Source of the DNA: Fluctibacter corallii
GTDB lineage: Bacteria; Pseudomonadota; Gammaproteobacteria; Enterobacterales; Alteromonadaceae
Assembly (NCBI RefSeq): GCF_025751585.1
Contig: NZ_JAOWKX010000005.1
Span: 75,423 to 139,422 of the forward strand
Direction: 5' to 3'
DNA length: 64,000 nucleotides
The translations under genes and the position numbers were made by a program. Shown piece after piece: positions 56,965 through 64,000 of the stretch. The notes under the pieces are model-generated. The model was given only the letters and a program-made list of their open reading frames with translations. It was not told the DNA's origin and made no database searches. Position 1 is the stretch's first letter. Each line of letters starts with the position of its first letter.

Positions 56965-57837
56965 TTATTGGTCAAGCGCCATCAACATAGACGTGGCAGT
57001 ATCGCGGTAGTGGCTACCAAACATGAGAGCGTGATTGAGAATATGATAAAGCTGGTACACTTGTTTTCGATATGCGTACCCTTCGTTGAGCGGCCATGTC
57101 GCTTCGTAGCCATCATAAAACGAAGGGGGAAAACGGCTAAATAGTTCGGTCATGGCAATGTCTGTTTCTCTGTCACCAAAATAAAATGCAGGGTCAAACA
57201 AAACCGGCGTGCGTTGGTGAAATCCAACATTTCCTGACCACAAATCACCATGTAACATGGAAGCGATAGGGTGGTGTCCGTAAAGAAGTTGTTTAACACT
57301 GTCTACTGCTCGTTCGATAGAGACTGAGCACTCTCCTTTCTCTGCAAGCAGTTGCAATAAAAAGCCAATACGTTCTTCTGCAAAAAACACATCCCATCGC
57401 TTATGCCAATGATTGGGTTGCGGTGTGCGTCCGATGAAATTGTCTTCCTGCCAGCCAAACATTTCTTGAGTATGTTGTTGATGCATGTGGGCTAGTTGAA
57501 CACCCAATTGGTACCAGCTTTGCTCATCGCCGTGTTGTAACACAATATGCTCAAGCACAAGATAACTGGTATTTTCAATAATGCCTGAACAAATAACATT
57601 TGGGACACGGAATAACTGCGTGTCTCTGAGATGGTTCAACCCGACAGTTTCAGCATCAAAATAGGGTAAGCCATCATCACCATTTAACTTGATGAAAAAG
57701 CGTTTGTGGCCATCAGATATTTTATAATTCTGATGGGTATCGCCGCCTTTTACTTCTCGAATATCATCACATATAAAATCATCACCGATTGATTGACTGA
57801 TTTGCTCACTGATGAAGTGCCACATGGCATTGACCAT
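56965..57837 (-). CDS. Fructosamine kinase family protein (YniA-like)
   Basis: A 290-residue protein-kinase-fold enzyme: GGDTHQNYKISDGHKRFFIKLNG for the ATP loop and Lys, the catalytic MLHGDLWSGNVGF (about residue 196), and the metal-binding DPAFYFGDRETDIAMTELF. The family phosphorylates glycated lysines or sugars for deglycation repair. The ATG 57837 start is ordinary; a Met 4 codons later is possible. A single gene. Confidence 0.93.
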   Translation of the reverse strand: MVNAMWHFISEQISQSIGDDFICDDIREVKGGDTHQNYKISDGHKRFFIKLNGDDGLPYFDAETVGLNHLRDTQLFRVPNVICSGIIENTSYLVLEHIVLQHGDEQSWYQLGVQLAHMHQQHTQEMFGWQEDNFIGRTPQPNHWHKRWDVFFAEERIGFLLQLLAEKGECSVSIERAVDSVKQLLYGHHPIASMLHGDLWSGNVGFHQRTPVLFDPAFYFGDRETDIAMTELFSRFPPSFYDGYEATWPLNEGYAYRKQVYQLYHILNHALMFGSHYRDTATSMLMALDQ

Positions 57838-57920
57838 ATTTCATGTTAAACAGACTGATAGTATGGAACACAACGCAAGTTTAGTAGGTTGATTACGCTA
57901 TGCTAAGCGACGTTTTTATG

Positions 57921-58658
57921 TCAATCGGTAATTTGTACTTTTTGGTATTTTGGATTAGCGACCTTTTTTTGCAGCTGAATAAACGTGGTAAAAATAGACG
58001 ATATCGCGAGGTGATTAGCAAGCCACTCGGGAATACTTCCGCCCGCATCAGCACTGCCTTGGTAGGTAATGATAACCATTGAGTCGTCGTTTGAATGTGA
58101 AGTAGGGTACACGCGCCATTGACCTTGAACATGCTGAATTCTTACTAGGTGGCTTTGCGTTGGGTAACGATCACCTTGATTTTCAATGTTGATAGTGAGG
58201 ACGTCAATGTTCGAATCATATTCTGCTATTGAGCGGGTTATCATGTCGCGGTCAGAAAATGGCCAAGGTGCATTAAATACGGTTTTCACTGTTCTCTCGC
58301 TATGACCAAACCAGTCTAATACATCGACTGATTTTGCGTGGGTTATCCATTCTGTCGCTGCGTCAGTGTCATCCAGTAACGCCAACAGGGCAGTAGATTT
58401 AGCCTTAGCGAACGTAATAGCTTGAATTTCAAATACCCCTTGTACACGTTGCCGACTCATCACCACGACATTTTGATTCTGCTTTTCAATATTCCAGCCT
58501 TGAGTGGTCTGTGAGGAAATAGGGTTTGCTAGCATGTGATGGTGTTTCTCTTTTGCACTGAGCGGGTGGATAAACGTGACTAACAAAAAAAAGACAAGGA
58601 AGGGGGCAAAAACTGGCCTTAAAGCTAATTGCATATCAGTACTAAAATTCGCTATCAT
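57921..58658 (-). CDS. Exported START-domain lipid-binding protein
   Basis: A 245-residue protein with a signal sequence (about residues 12-35, ending PLSAKEK) and a START-domain body: GVFEIQAITFAKAKSTALLALLDDTDAATEWITHAKSV, APWPFSDRDMITRS, GQWRVYPTSHSNDDSMVIITYQGSADAGGSIPEWLAN. It probably binds a lipid in the periplasm. The ATG at 58658 is chosen because AAGGAG stands 9 bases upstream. Divergent from thrS. Confidence 0.88.
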   Translation of the reverse strand: MIANFSTDMQLALRPVFAPFLVFFLLVTFIHPLSAKEKHHHMLANPISSQTTQGWNIEKQNQNVVVMSRQRVQGVFEIQAITFAKAKSTALLALLDDTDAATEWITHAKSVDVLDWFGHSERTVKTVFNAPWPFSDRDMITRSIAEYDSNIDVLTINIENQGDRYPTQSHLVRIQHVQGQWRVYPTSHSNDDSMVIITYQGSADAGGSIPEWLANHLAISSIFTTFIQLQKKVANPKYQKVQITD

Positions 58659-58818
58659 TCGGGTTTGCTCCTTAGGTACGTATACGTCCTTATAAAGGAA
58701 CATCTTTTGAACCTGACTCAAGGTGAAATAACAAGTTTAACTTAAGTTTTTGGCGCAGTCTGTGGTTTTGTTTAATTGTGCAGCCTGTGAAATAAAAAGA
58801 AAACTGATGAATAACGCA

Positions 58819-58844
58819 AGTGGCGCTTGGTAGGCGTCACCACT
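58819..58844 (+). promoter_or_regulatory. thrS operator: tRNA-Thr anticodon-arm mimic
   Basis: AGTGG / CCACT (5 bp) then, after a 3-base bulge, CGC / GCG (3 bp), closed by a 7-base loop TTGGTAG. In RNA the loop is U-U-GGU-A-G, the layout of a tRNA-Thr(GGU) anticodon loop: U33, anticodon, purine 37. It ends 6 bases before the thrS AGGA ribosome site. E. coli ThrS represses its own translation by binding such a mimic. Confidence 0.6.
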
Positions 58845-58860
58845 GTAAATAGGAAAACGA

Positions 58861-60777
58861 ATGGTTACTATAACCCTCCCTGATGGCAGTCAACGCCAAT
58901 TTGAACATGCTGTATCAGTCATGGATGTTGCAAACGACATCGGTCCTGGCCTAGCAAAAGCAACGATCGCGGGTAAGATCAATGGTGAGCTTGCAGATGC
59001 AAGCGATATGATTACCGAAGATGCAAAGTTGCAAATTATTACGGCGAAAGATGAGGAAGGGTTAGAGATTATTCGACACTCTAGCGCTCACTTGTTGGGT
59101 CACGCGATTAAGCAACTATGGCCTGATGCGAAAATGGCAATTGGTCCTGTGATTGACAATGGCTTCTACTATGACGTAGACCTTGAGCATTCGTTGACGA
59201 GCGAAGACCTTCAAAAACTAGAAAAACGCATGCTTGAATTGGCGAAAACCAATTACGATGTTGTGAAAAAGAAGGTGAGCTGGGAAGAGGCGCGTGAGAC
59301 CTTTGCATCTCGTGGAGAGAGTTACAAAACAGAAATCTTAGACGAGAACATTGAAAAATCTGATCGTCCAGGCCTATATCACCACGAAGAATATATTGAT
59401 ATGTGCCGTGGCCCTCATGTGCCTAACATGAAATTCTGTCATCACTTAAAAATCATGAAAGTGGCGGGTGCATACTGGCGCGGTGACAGTGACAACAAAA
59501 TGCTTCAACGTATTTATGGCACTGCATGGGCTGACAAGAAGCAACTGAAGTCGTATTTAACCCGCTTAGAAGAAGCGGAAAAACGCGACCACAGAAAAAT
59601 AGGTAAAGCGCTTGATCTGTTCCATTGGCAAGAAGAAGCGCCAGGTATGGTTTTCTGGCATAACGATGGCTGGAGCATTTACACAGAATTAGAAAAGTTT
59701 GTCCGTGACATGCTGCGTAAATACAGTTATGACGAAGTCAAAGGTCCACTGATGATGGATCGCTCGTTATGGGAAAAATCAGGACACTGGGACAAGTACG
59801 CGGAAAACATGTTTACTACCGAGTCGGAAAAGCGTGAATATGCGATTAAACCCATGAACTGCCCTGGTCACGTGCAGATTTTTAATCAAGGCTTGAAGTC
59901 TTACCGTGATTTGCCGATAAGAATGGCAGAATTTGGATGTTGTCATCGAAATGAACCTTCTGGTGCGTTGCATGGTCTGATGCGGGTACGTGGGTTCACG
60001 CAAGATGACGCGCACGTATTTTGTACTGAAGATCAGATCGAGGCTGAAGTCGGTAGCTGTATAGACATGATATACGAAGCCTATGAAGCATTTGGATTTA
60101 GCAAAATCGTTGTAAAACTATCAACGCGTCCAGAAAAGCGCGTCGGTAGTGACGAAATGTGGGATAAGGCTGAAAAATCACTAGCTGACGTACTCACGGC
60201 GAAAGGCATAGAGTTCAGTTATTTGCCTGGTGAGGGAGCGTTCTACGGTCCTAAAATCGAATTTACTTTGTACGATTGTTTAGATCGTGCATGGCAGTGT
60301 GGTACAGTACAGCTTGATTTCTCAATGCCAAATCGTCTGGGTTCAACATATGTCGCTGAAGACGGTGAACGCAAAGTACCAGTAATGATTCACCGTGCGG
60401 TACTTGGCTCGTTAGAGCGTTTTATTGGTATTTTAACTGAAGAGTTTGCGGGTTTATTCCCACTTTGGTTAGCTCCTCAGCAAATAATGGTGATGAATAT
60501 TACCGATAAACAGAGCGAATATGCGGCCAATGTAGTGAAAAAGTTACAAGAAAATGGCTTTAGAGCAAAGTCTGACTTGAGAAATGAGAAAATTGGCTTT
60601 AAAATCCGCGAGCACACATTAAAGCGTGTTCCATATATGCTGGTTGTCGGCGACAAAGAAATGGAAGCTGGCCAAATTGCTGTAAGAACACGTAAAGGTG
60701 AAGATCTCGGTTCGATGTCTATCGAAGCATTTATCGAAAAGGCAGCGCAAGAGGTCAAAGACAAAGTTATAAGCTAA
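58861..60777 (+). CDS. thrS: Threonyl-tRNA synthetase
   Basis: ThrS charges tRNA-Thr. The 638-residue class II synthetase has the N-terminal TGS domain ([20 protein letters not shown]). The editing domain carries [15 protein letters not shown] with the zinc-type His pair. The catalytic core shows motif 2 ([25 protein letters not shown]), the zinc Cys in [10 protein letters not shown], and motif 3 ([16 protein letters not shown]). The C-terminal anticodon domain ends the protein. Length is near E. coli ThrS (642). The operator at 58819 suggests autoregulation. Confidence 0.99.
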   Translation: MVTITLPDGSQRQFEHAVSVMDVANDIGPGLAKATIAGKINGELADASDMITEDAKLQIITAKDEEGLEIIRHSSAHLLGHAIKQLWPDAKMAIGPVIDNGFYYDVDLEHSLTSEDLQKLEKRMLELAKTNYDVVKKKVSWEEARETFASRGESYKTEILDENIEKSDRPGLYHHEEYIDMCRGPHVPNMKFCHHLKIMKVAGAYWRGDSDNKMLQRIYGTAWADKKQLKSYLTRLEEAEKRDHRKIGKALDLFHWQEEAPGMVFWHNDGWSIYTELEKFVRDMLRKYSYDEVKGPLMMDRSLWEKSGHWDKYAENMFTTESEKREYAIKPMNCPGHVQIFNQGLKSYRDLPIRMAEFGCCHRNEPSGALHGLMRVRGFTQDDAHVFCTEDQIEAEVGSCIDMIYEAYEAFGFSKIVVKLSTRPEKRVGSDEMWDKAEKSLADVLTAKGIEFSYLPGEGAFYGPKIEFTLYDCLDRAWQCGTVQLDFSMPNRLGSTYVAEDGERKVPVMIHRAVLGSLERFIGILTEEFAGLFPLWLAPQQIMVMNITDKQSEYAANVVKKLQENGFRAKSDLRNEKIGFKIREHTLKRVPYMLVVGDKEMEAGQIAVRTRKGEDLGSMSIEAFIEKAAQEVKDKVIS

Positions 60778-60800
60778 TTGCTTTTACGCAATAGCAAGAG

Positions 60801-60836
60801 GTTACCCGCTTTATTTGCTTTTTCACAGCGGGTAAC
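60801..60836 (+). other. Hairpin between thrS and infC
   Basis: Perfect 10-bp stem GTTACCCGCT / AGCGGGTAAC with a 16-base loop; no T-run follows, so it is a structural or processing element rather than a terminator. Confidence 0.5.
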
Positions 60837-60867
60837 GCGAAGATTGAACATTTTGGAGGACTAGCAC

Positions 60868-61407
60868 ATTAAAGGCGCTAACAATAAGGCTCAGAGCGAC
60901 AAAGCTCGAATCAATAATGAAATTAAAGCAAGGGAAGTACGCTTAATTGGACAAGAAGGCGAGCAGGTAGGAGTGGTGTCAATAAATGAAGCACTTCAAG
61001 CCGCCGAAGAAGCAAGTCTGGATTTGGTTGAAATTAGTCCAAATGCTGAGCCGCCTGTATGTAAAGTAATGGATTACGGCAAGTTCTTGTTTGAGAAAAG
61101 TAAAGCTCAAAAAGAGCAGAAGAAAAAGCAGAAGCAAATTCAGGTCAAGGAGATTAAATTTCGCCCTGGCACTGATGAAGGCGACTACCAGGTCAAACTG
61201 CGCAACCTGCGTCGCTTTCTAGAAGGTGGCGATAAAGCCAAAGTAACGATTCGCTTTCGCGGACGTGAAATGGCGCACCAAGAGATCGGCATTGAACTTT
61301 TGAATCGTGTTAAAGCGGATCTAGAGGAAATTGCTAATGTTGAGTCTTTCCCTAACCGGGTTGAAGGCCGACAAATGATCATGGTGCTTGCCCCTGTTAA
61401 GAAGTAA
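60868..61407 (+). CDS. infC: Translation initiation factor IF-3 (ATT start)
   Basis: IF-3 checks start-codon pairing and keeps ribosomal subunits apart. The 179-residue product starts at an ATT, followed by AAAGGC, exactly as in E. coli. GGAGGA lies 7 bases upstream. The familiar sequence is [59 protein letters not shown] and [13 protein letters not shown]. Any start at the first ATG (60973) would lose 35 conserved residues. The AUU start provides the classic feedback: IF-3 rejects its own start codon. Confidence 0.98.
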   Translation: MKGANNKAQSDKARINNEIKAREVRLIGQEGEQVGVVSINEALQAAEEASLDLVEISPNAEPPVCKVMDYGKFLFEKSKAQKEQKKKQKQIQVKEIKFRPGTDEGDYQVKLRNLRRFLEGGDKAKVTIRFRGREMAHQEIGIELLNRVKADLEEIANVESFPNRVEGRQMIMVLAPVKK

Positions 61408-61429
61408 GTAAGGTTTACAAGTAATCGGG

Positions 61430-61518
61430 CCTTATTCCTCACGGAATAGGGATCTGCACCCGAATCACCTTGCTACTGGTTGTAACAACGACCCCTGTAT
61501 CTGCAATACAGCGAGGTC
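61430..61518 (+). promoter_or_regulatory. rpmI leader with two hairpins (candidate L20 control site)
   Basis: CCTTATTCC / GGAATAGGG (61430-61451) and a longer imperfect arm GACC-CTGTAT / ATACAG-GGTC (61490-61518) lie between infC and rpmI. In E. coli ribosomal protein L20 represses this message by binding a structure in the same place. I could not confirm that these arms form the L20-type site. Confidence 0.45.
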
Positions 61519-61543
61519 CATTTAACAATGCGGAGTTTTAGCA

Positions 61544-61741
61544 ATGCCTAAAATGAAAACTAACCGTGGAGCTGCTAAGCGTTTCAAGAAAACTGCTTCA
61601 GGTCGCTTCAAAAGTAAACAGTCTCACTTGCGTCACATTTTGACCAAGAAGAGCTCTAAGCGTAAACGTCACTTACGTGGCAAGAAACTAGTTCATACTG
61701 CGGATACAGCTTTGATCCAACGTATGCTTCCATACGTGTAA
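61544..61741 (+). CDS. rpmI: 50S ribosomal protein L35
   Basis: 65 residues, very basic, starting [20 protein letters not shown] and ending [10 protein letters not shown], the standard bacterial L35. It is followed by rplT after 16 bases; both are in the thrS-infC transcript. GGAG lies 8 bases before the ATG. Confidence 0.99.
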   Translation: MPKMKTNRGAAKRFKKTASGRFKSKQSHLRHILTKKSSKRKRHLRGKKLVHTADTALIQRMLPYV

Positions 61742-61754
61742 GAGAGGAGACTGA

Positions 61755-62114
<360 letters not shown>

Positions 62115-62145
62115 TTTTATAAACAATTAAGTTTAAGTTCTTTCG

Positions 62146-62177
62146 GGAAACGGCGAGCAGGATGCTCGCCGTTTTTC
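62146..62177 (+). terminator. Intrinsic terminator after rplT
   Basis: 12-bp stem AAACGGCGAGCA / TGCTCGCCGTTT, 3-base loop, then T-rich tract. Confidence 0.92.
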
Positions 62178-62373
62178 TTTTCTGAATCAAGTATCGTTAT
62201 TTCATTAACGTTTCATAATCATGCAAGCCTACGCAGGTGGTGAACAGAACTCCCCTCGCCATATATCAAATTGCCGTACAATTAAAAAGCAGCTTGCATT
62301 AGATGCGTGTTTTGTCGAGATTTTTATGACAAAAAAGCAAATGAAGTGTACGTGAAAAGGTGGGATGGAACGA

Positions 62374-62709
62374 TTATTCAGACGAACTAGAGGGAGGAAC
62401 ACCGGCTTCAGCCAATTCATCTCTTGCGGTATCTTTGGCAAGTTCTCTGTTCGCTTTAATTTGCCACAATTTCATGGCTATGGCTGTAAATGAAAAGCGG
62501 CTTTCCGTAGTGTTATTTGTTCCTAACCATCCTTTCAAGAAGCCTAAAGAAAAACTGGCAACCAGAGATTCTGGTCGTTTGAGCAACGACTCCGAATGAA
62601 CCAATAGTTTATCTGTCAAAATGTGGTTTTGCTGTTTTCTAAAATAATAGGCTTTTTGTAATGCATCTAGTTCACGACGTTCTCGCCTTAATAATAGGTT
62701 GCCTAGCAT
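62374..62709 (-). CDS. YqjK-like small protein
   Basis: A 111-residue basic, helical protein (LLLRRERRELDALQKAYYFRKQ, later SFSLGFLKGWLG). It is last in a three-gene unit. Position after a DUF883 protein and a YqjE-like protein points to YqjK, although sequence similarity is hard to judge by eye. The ATG at 62709 follows AGGAGAAGTAAG, one base after the previous stop, so translation is coupled. Confidence 0.65.
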   Translation of the reverse strand: MLGNLLLRRERRELDALQKAYYFRKQQNHILTDKLLVHSESLLKRPESLVASFSLGFLKGWLGTNNTTESRFSFTAIAMKLWQIKANRELAKDTARDELAEAGVPPSSSSE

Positions 62710-62710
62710 C

Positions 62711-63136
62711 TTACTTCTCCTCTTCTGGCGGCGTTGACAATTTAAGTACGCGCCACGTTCGGCTGAATCCAATACGAGACGACGTCTGTTTTATCGTGTG
62801 CCAGAGCACATAGCTTGCGAATAGATTCAACACAAACAATGACGGAATGACGACCCAGTAATTTGCGTCTATTGACATGAGGCCTAGTGCAACAGCCCAA
62901 TTGATGAGTCCCCATAAACCCGCTATTACGACCCCCAACACGATTGAGAGTAAAATAGTGAGAAAGAAACTGTGCTTGCTATGCTGCCATTCGTATTGCG
63001 CTAGACGTACACCAGCATTCCATTGTTGCTGATACCCTTCTGCTAATTCAGTTCCGGCTGAAAAAATCTCTTCAAGAAGCGCAGAATCACTTAGTGATTC
63101 TGCGTCTGCTTCTTTAGGCCTTACAGGGCGGTTCAT
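62711..63136 (-). CDS. YqjE-like membrane protein (phage holin superfamily 3_6)
   Basis: A 141-residue protein with two membrane helices (about residues 55-80 and 92-115) and a charged C-terminus (STPPEEEK). The order DUF883 - two-helix protein - small basic protein is that of yqjD-yqjE-yqjK in Enterobacteria. Function unknown. AGAGGG stands 12 bases before the start. Confidence 0.75.
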   Translation of the reverse strand: MNRPVRPKEADAESLSDSALLEEIFSAGTELAEGYQQQWNAGVRLAQYEWQHSKHSFFLTILLSIVLGVVIAGLWGLINWAVALGLMSIDANYWVVIPSLFVLNLFASYVLWHTIKQTSSRIGFSRTWRVLKLSTPPEEEK

Positions 63137-63150
63137 CAGAACAGTTCCCT

Positions 63151-63480
63151 CTAATTAGGCTTGCGTAATAATGACGAAATAAGCACGCCCGCTGCAAATG
63201 CGATACCCGCAGAAGCGACAGGGTGATCTGATACATATTTGCCGACTGACGATGAATGCCACTTTTTGTCAATTTCGTCGCGCTTTTTACTGAAAGATTC
63301 AGCTGAATTATGCGCACCTTCTCTTAATGAAACTTCGGTTGCAGACACGCGAGCGGCTAAATTGTCAATTGCTTCATGCAAGGTATCTCGGGCTTTGTCT
63401 GTAAGCGGAGCGCCTGTAGAAACATGTGTATTTCCTGTGCCATTAGGTTGAGATTTACTTTGTGGTGATGCAGTTGCCAT
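63151..63480 (-). CDS. DUF883 ribosome-associated membrane protein (YqjD/ElaB-like)
   Basis: A 109-residue protein: long amphipathic N-terminal helices (LTDKARDTLHEAIDNLAARV), the DUF883 signature SVGKYVSDHPVASAGIAFAAGVLISSLLRK with a single C-terminal anchor. In E. coli YqjD and ElaB tether ribosomes to the inner membrane in stationary phase. First gene of the unit; GAGGAAA precedes the ATG. Confidence 0.88.
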   Translation of the reverse strand: MATASPQSKSQPNGTGNTHVSTGAPLTDKARDTLHEAIDNLAARVSATEVSLREGAHNSAESFSKKRDEIDKKWHSSSVGKYVSDHPVASAGIAFAAGVLISSLLRKPN

Positions 63481-63709
63481 AATTTCCTCTTTTACTTTTC
63501 CGATAGAAAGTAACAGGTAGACAGCAAAACGTATGCCTGTTAAACATACTCTATATAAATCATAGCGTTGCGACGTCTACCCCTTAGTATTGTCATCGTT
63601 TTCCGCGCAACATTTACAACGATTTAAGAGCAACGTGTAATTGTTTCATACTGCTACTTTACTTCGTTTACTGCTTTGTTTAACGACCCGATATGGCAAT
63701 ACGCTCTAA
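63481..63709. other. Intergenic region
   Basis: Between the DUF883 operon and the MscS fragment; no gene or clear terminator is recognised. Confidence 0.3.
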
Positions 63710-64000
63710 TTATAGAATATTTTTACCCTGTTCAGGATCTCTCGCATTTTGCGCTTGATTATGAATCTCTTGAATCGAGGAAGACACATCATCTATTTGA
63801 TTTATTGCGCGCGCTGATATTGGTGGGGAAGTGGGTGTTGATGCTTCAGCGTTAGTTTTCGGTTCGTAATGCTTTTGGCGATAAATTGGCACGCCTTCAG
63901 GAAATACGATTTCTCTGGCATCGTCTGGCATTGAAATATTATTTTCAAGAAAGGCATTGGTAACAGCGCGCATGGCCAACGATGATACTTTTAGTACGCT
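63710..64000 (-). CDS. C-terminal part of a MscS-type channel (cut by window end)
   Basis: The frame is open to the end of the window, so the start is missing. The first residues seen, VSSLAMRAVTNAFLENNISMPDDAREIVFPEGVPIY, match the last helix and the PFPQ-type strand of MscS cytoplasmic domains, followed by a Thr/Pro/Ser-rich tail of about 50 residues. It is a second mechanosensitive-type channel in this window. Confidence is limited because only the tail is visible. Confidence 0.7.
   Translation of the reverse strand, partial: SVLKVSSLAMRAVTNAFLENNISMPDDAREIVFPEGVPIYRQKHYEPKTNAEASTPTSPPISARAINQIDDVSSSIQEIHNQAQNARDPEQGKNIL

Noticed and set aside
60973..61407. Shorter infC starting at the first ATG
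   Set aside because: The conserved IF-3 N-terminus begins at the ATT at 60868, with a perfect ribosome site and the same first codons as E. coli.
61495..61511. LexA-like CTGT...ACAG in the rpmI leader
   Set aside because: The spacing is 9 instead of 8 bases, and the sequence is explained by an RNA hairpin in a ribosomal leader.
62221..62355. 44-codon ATG-started frame after rplT
   Set aside because: No ribosome site, directly after a terminator, and no protein-like pattern beyond chance.

Overview
The window reads as a chromosomal segment of a marine gammaproteobacterium of the Alteromonadales type (Alteromonas / Paraglaciecola-like). This placement is inferred from several things. The grpE-dnaK-dnaJ, mltD-gloB-yafS-like and thrS-infC-rpmI-rplT blocks have gammaproteobacterial order, there are many Na+/osmolyte genes, and base composition is moderate. 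I could not run a taxonomic search. The window starts inside a crotonase gene and ends inside a MscS-type channel gene.

Region by region. (1) 1-2.7 kb: a dienoyl-CoA isomerase-like crotonase and FadH 2,4-dienoyl-CoA reductase, for unsaturated fatty-acid oxidation. (2) 3-10.7 kb: a lone periplasmic binding protein, then the heat-shock block grpE-dnaK-dnaJ with two sigma-32-type promoters, a prolyl oligopeptidase and a cytochrome c'. (3) 10.8-17.4 kb: an MBL-fold lipoprotein, a membrane protein with a voltage-sensor-like N-terminus and no pore, mltD, gloB, a methyltransferase and a soluble chemoreceptor. (4) 17.6-20.2 kb: a tight operon of a PEP-CTERM-like secreted protein, a tail-collar-domain secreted protein and a Sel1-repeat protein. 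(5) 20.2-24.1 kb: metG, mrp, dcd. (6) 24.3-26.2 kb: tRNA-Pro(GGG) followed by an eroded integrated element (integrase C-terminal relic, broken ORFs) and an intact VapBC-type toxin-antitoxin pair with clear operator palindromes. (7) 26.3-30.9 kb: a metallo-hydrolase, small membrane proteins, a DUF502 protein and a MarR regulator. (8) 31.2-38.6 kb: an osmoadaptation cluster of a small leader ORF, putP, proB, proA, a divergent proC, a MscS channel and nhaA. (9) 38.6-41.5 kb: a phosphatase-lipid kinase fusion and an MFS protein. (10) 41.5-45.5 kb: a three-gene signalling operon headed by a histidine kinase whose membrane domain matches the plant ethylene-receptor binding domain at every known key residue, followed by a receiver protein and a receiver-GGDEF protein. 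(11) 45.7-58.7 kb: mostly single small metabolic, stress and signalling genes, a tRNA-Val(GAC), a second chemoreceptor and a START-domain protein. (12) 58.8-62.2 kb: thrS-infC-rpmI-rplT with an apparent tRNA-Thr anticodon-arm mimic before thrS and an AUU start for infC. (13) 62.4-64 kb: a yqjD-yqjE-yqjK-like operon and a truncated MscS gene.

The observations most worth following are the ethylene-receptor-like kinase operon, the thrS operator mimic, the phosphorylation-dead EIIA-Glc-like protein paired with an ACT-domain protein, the pore-less voltage-sensor-like protein, and the PEP-CTERM-like / tail-collar / Sel1 operon. All functional statements are read from sequence motifs by eye. No database or structure search was possible.
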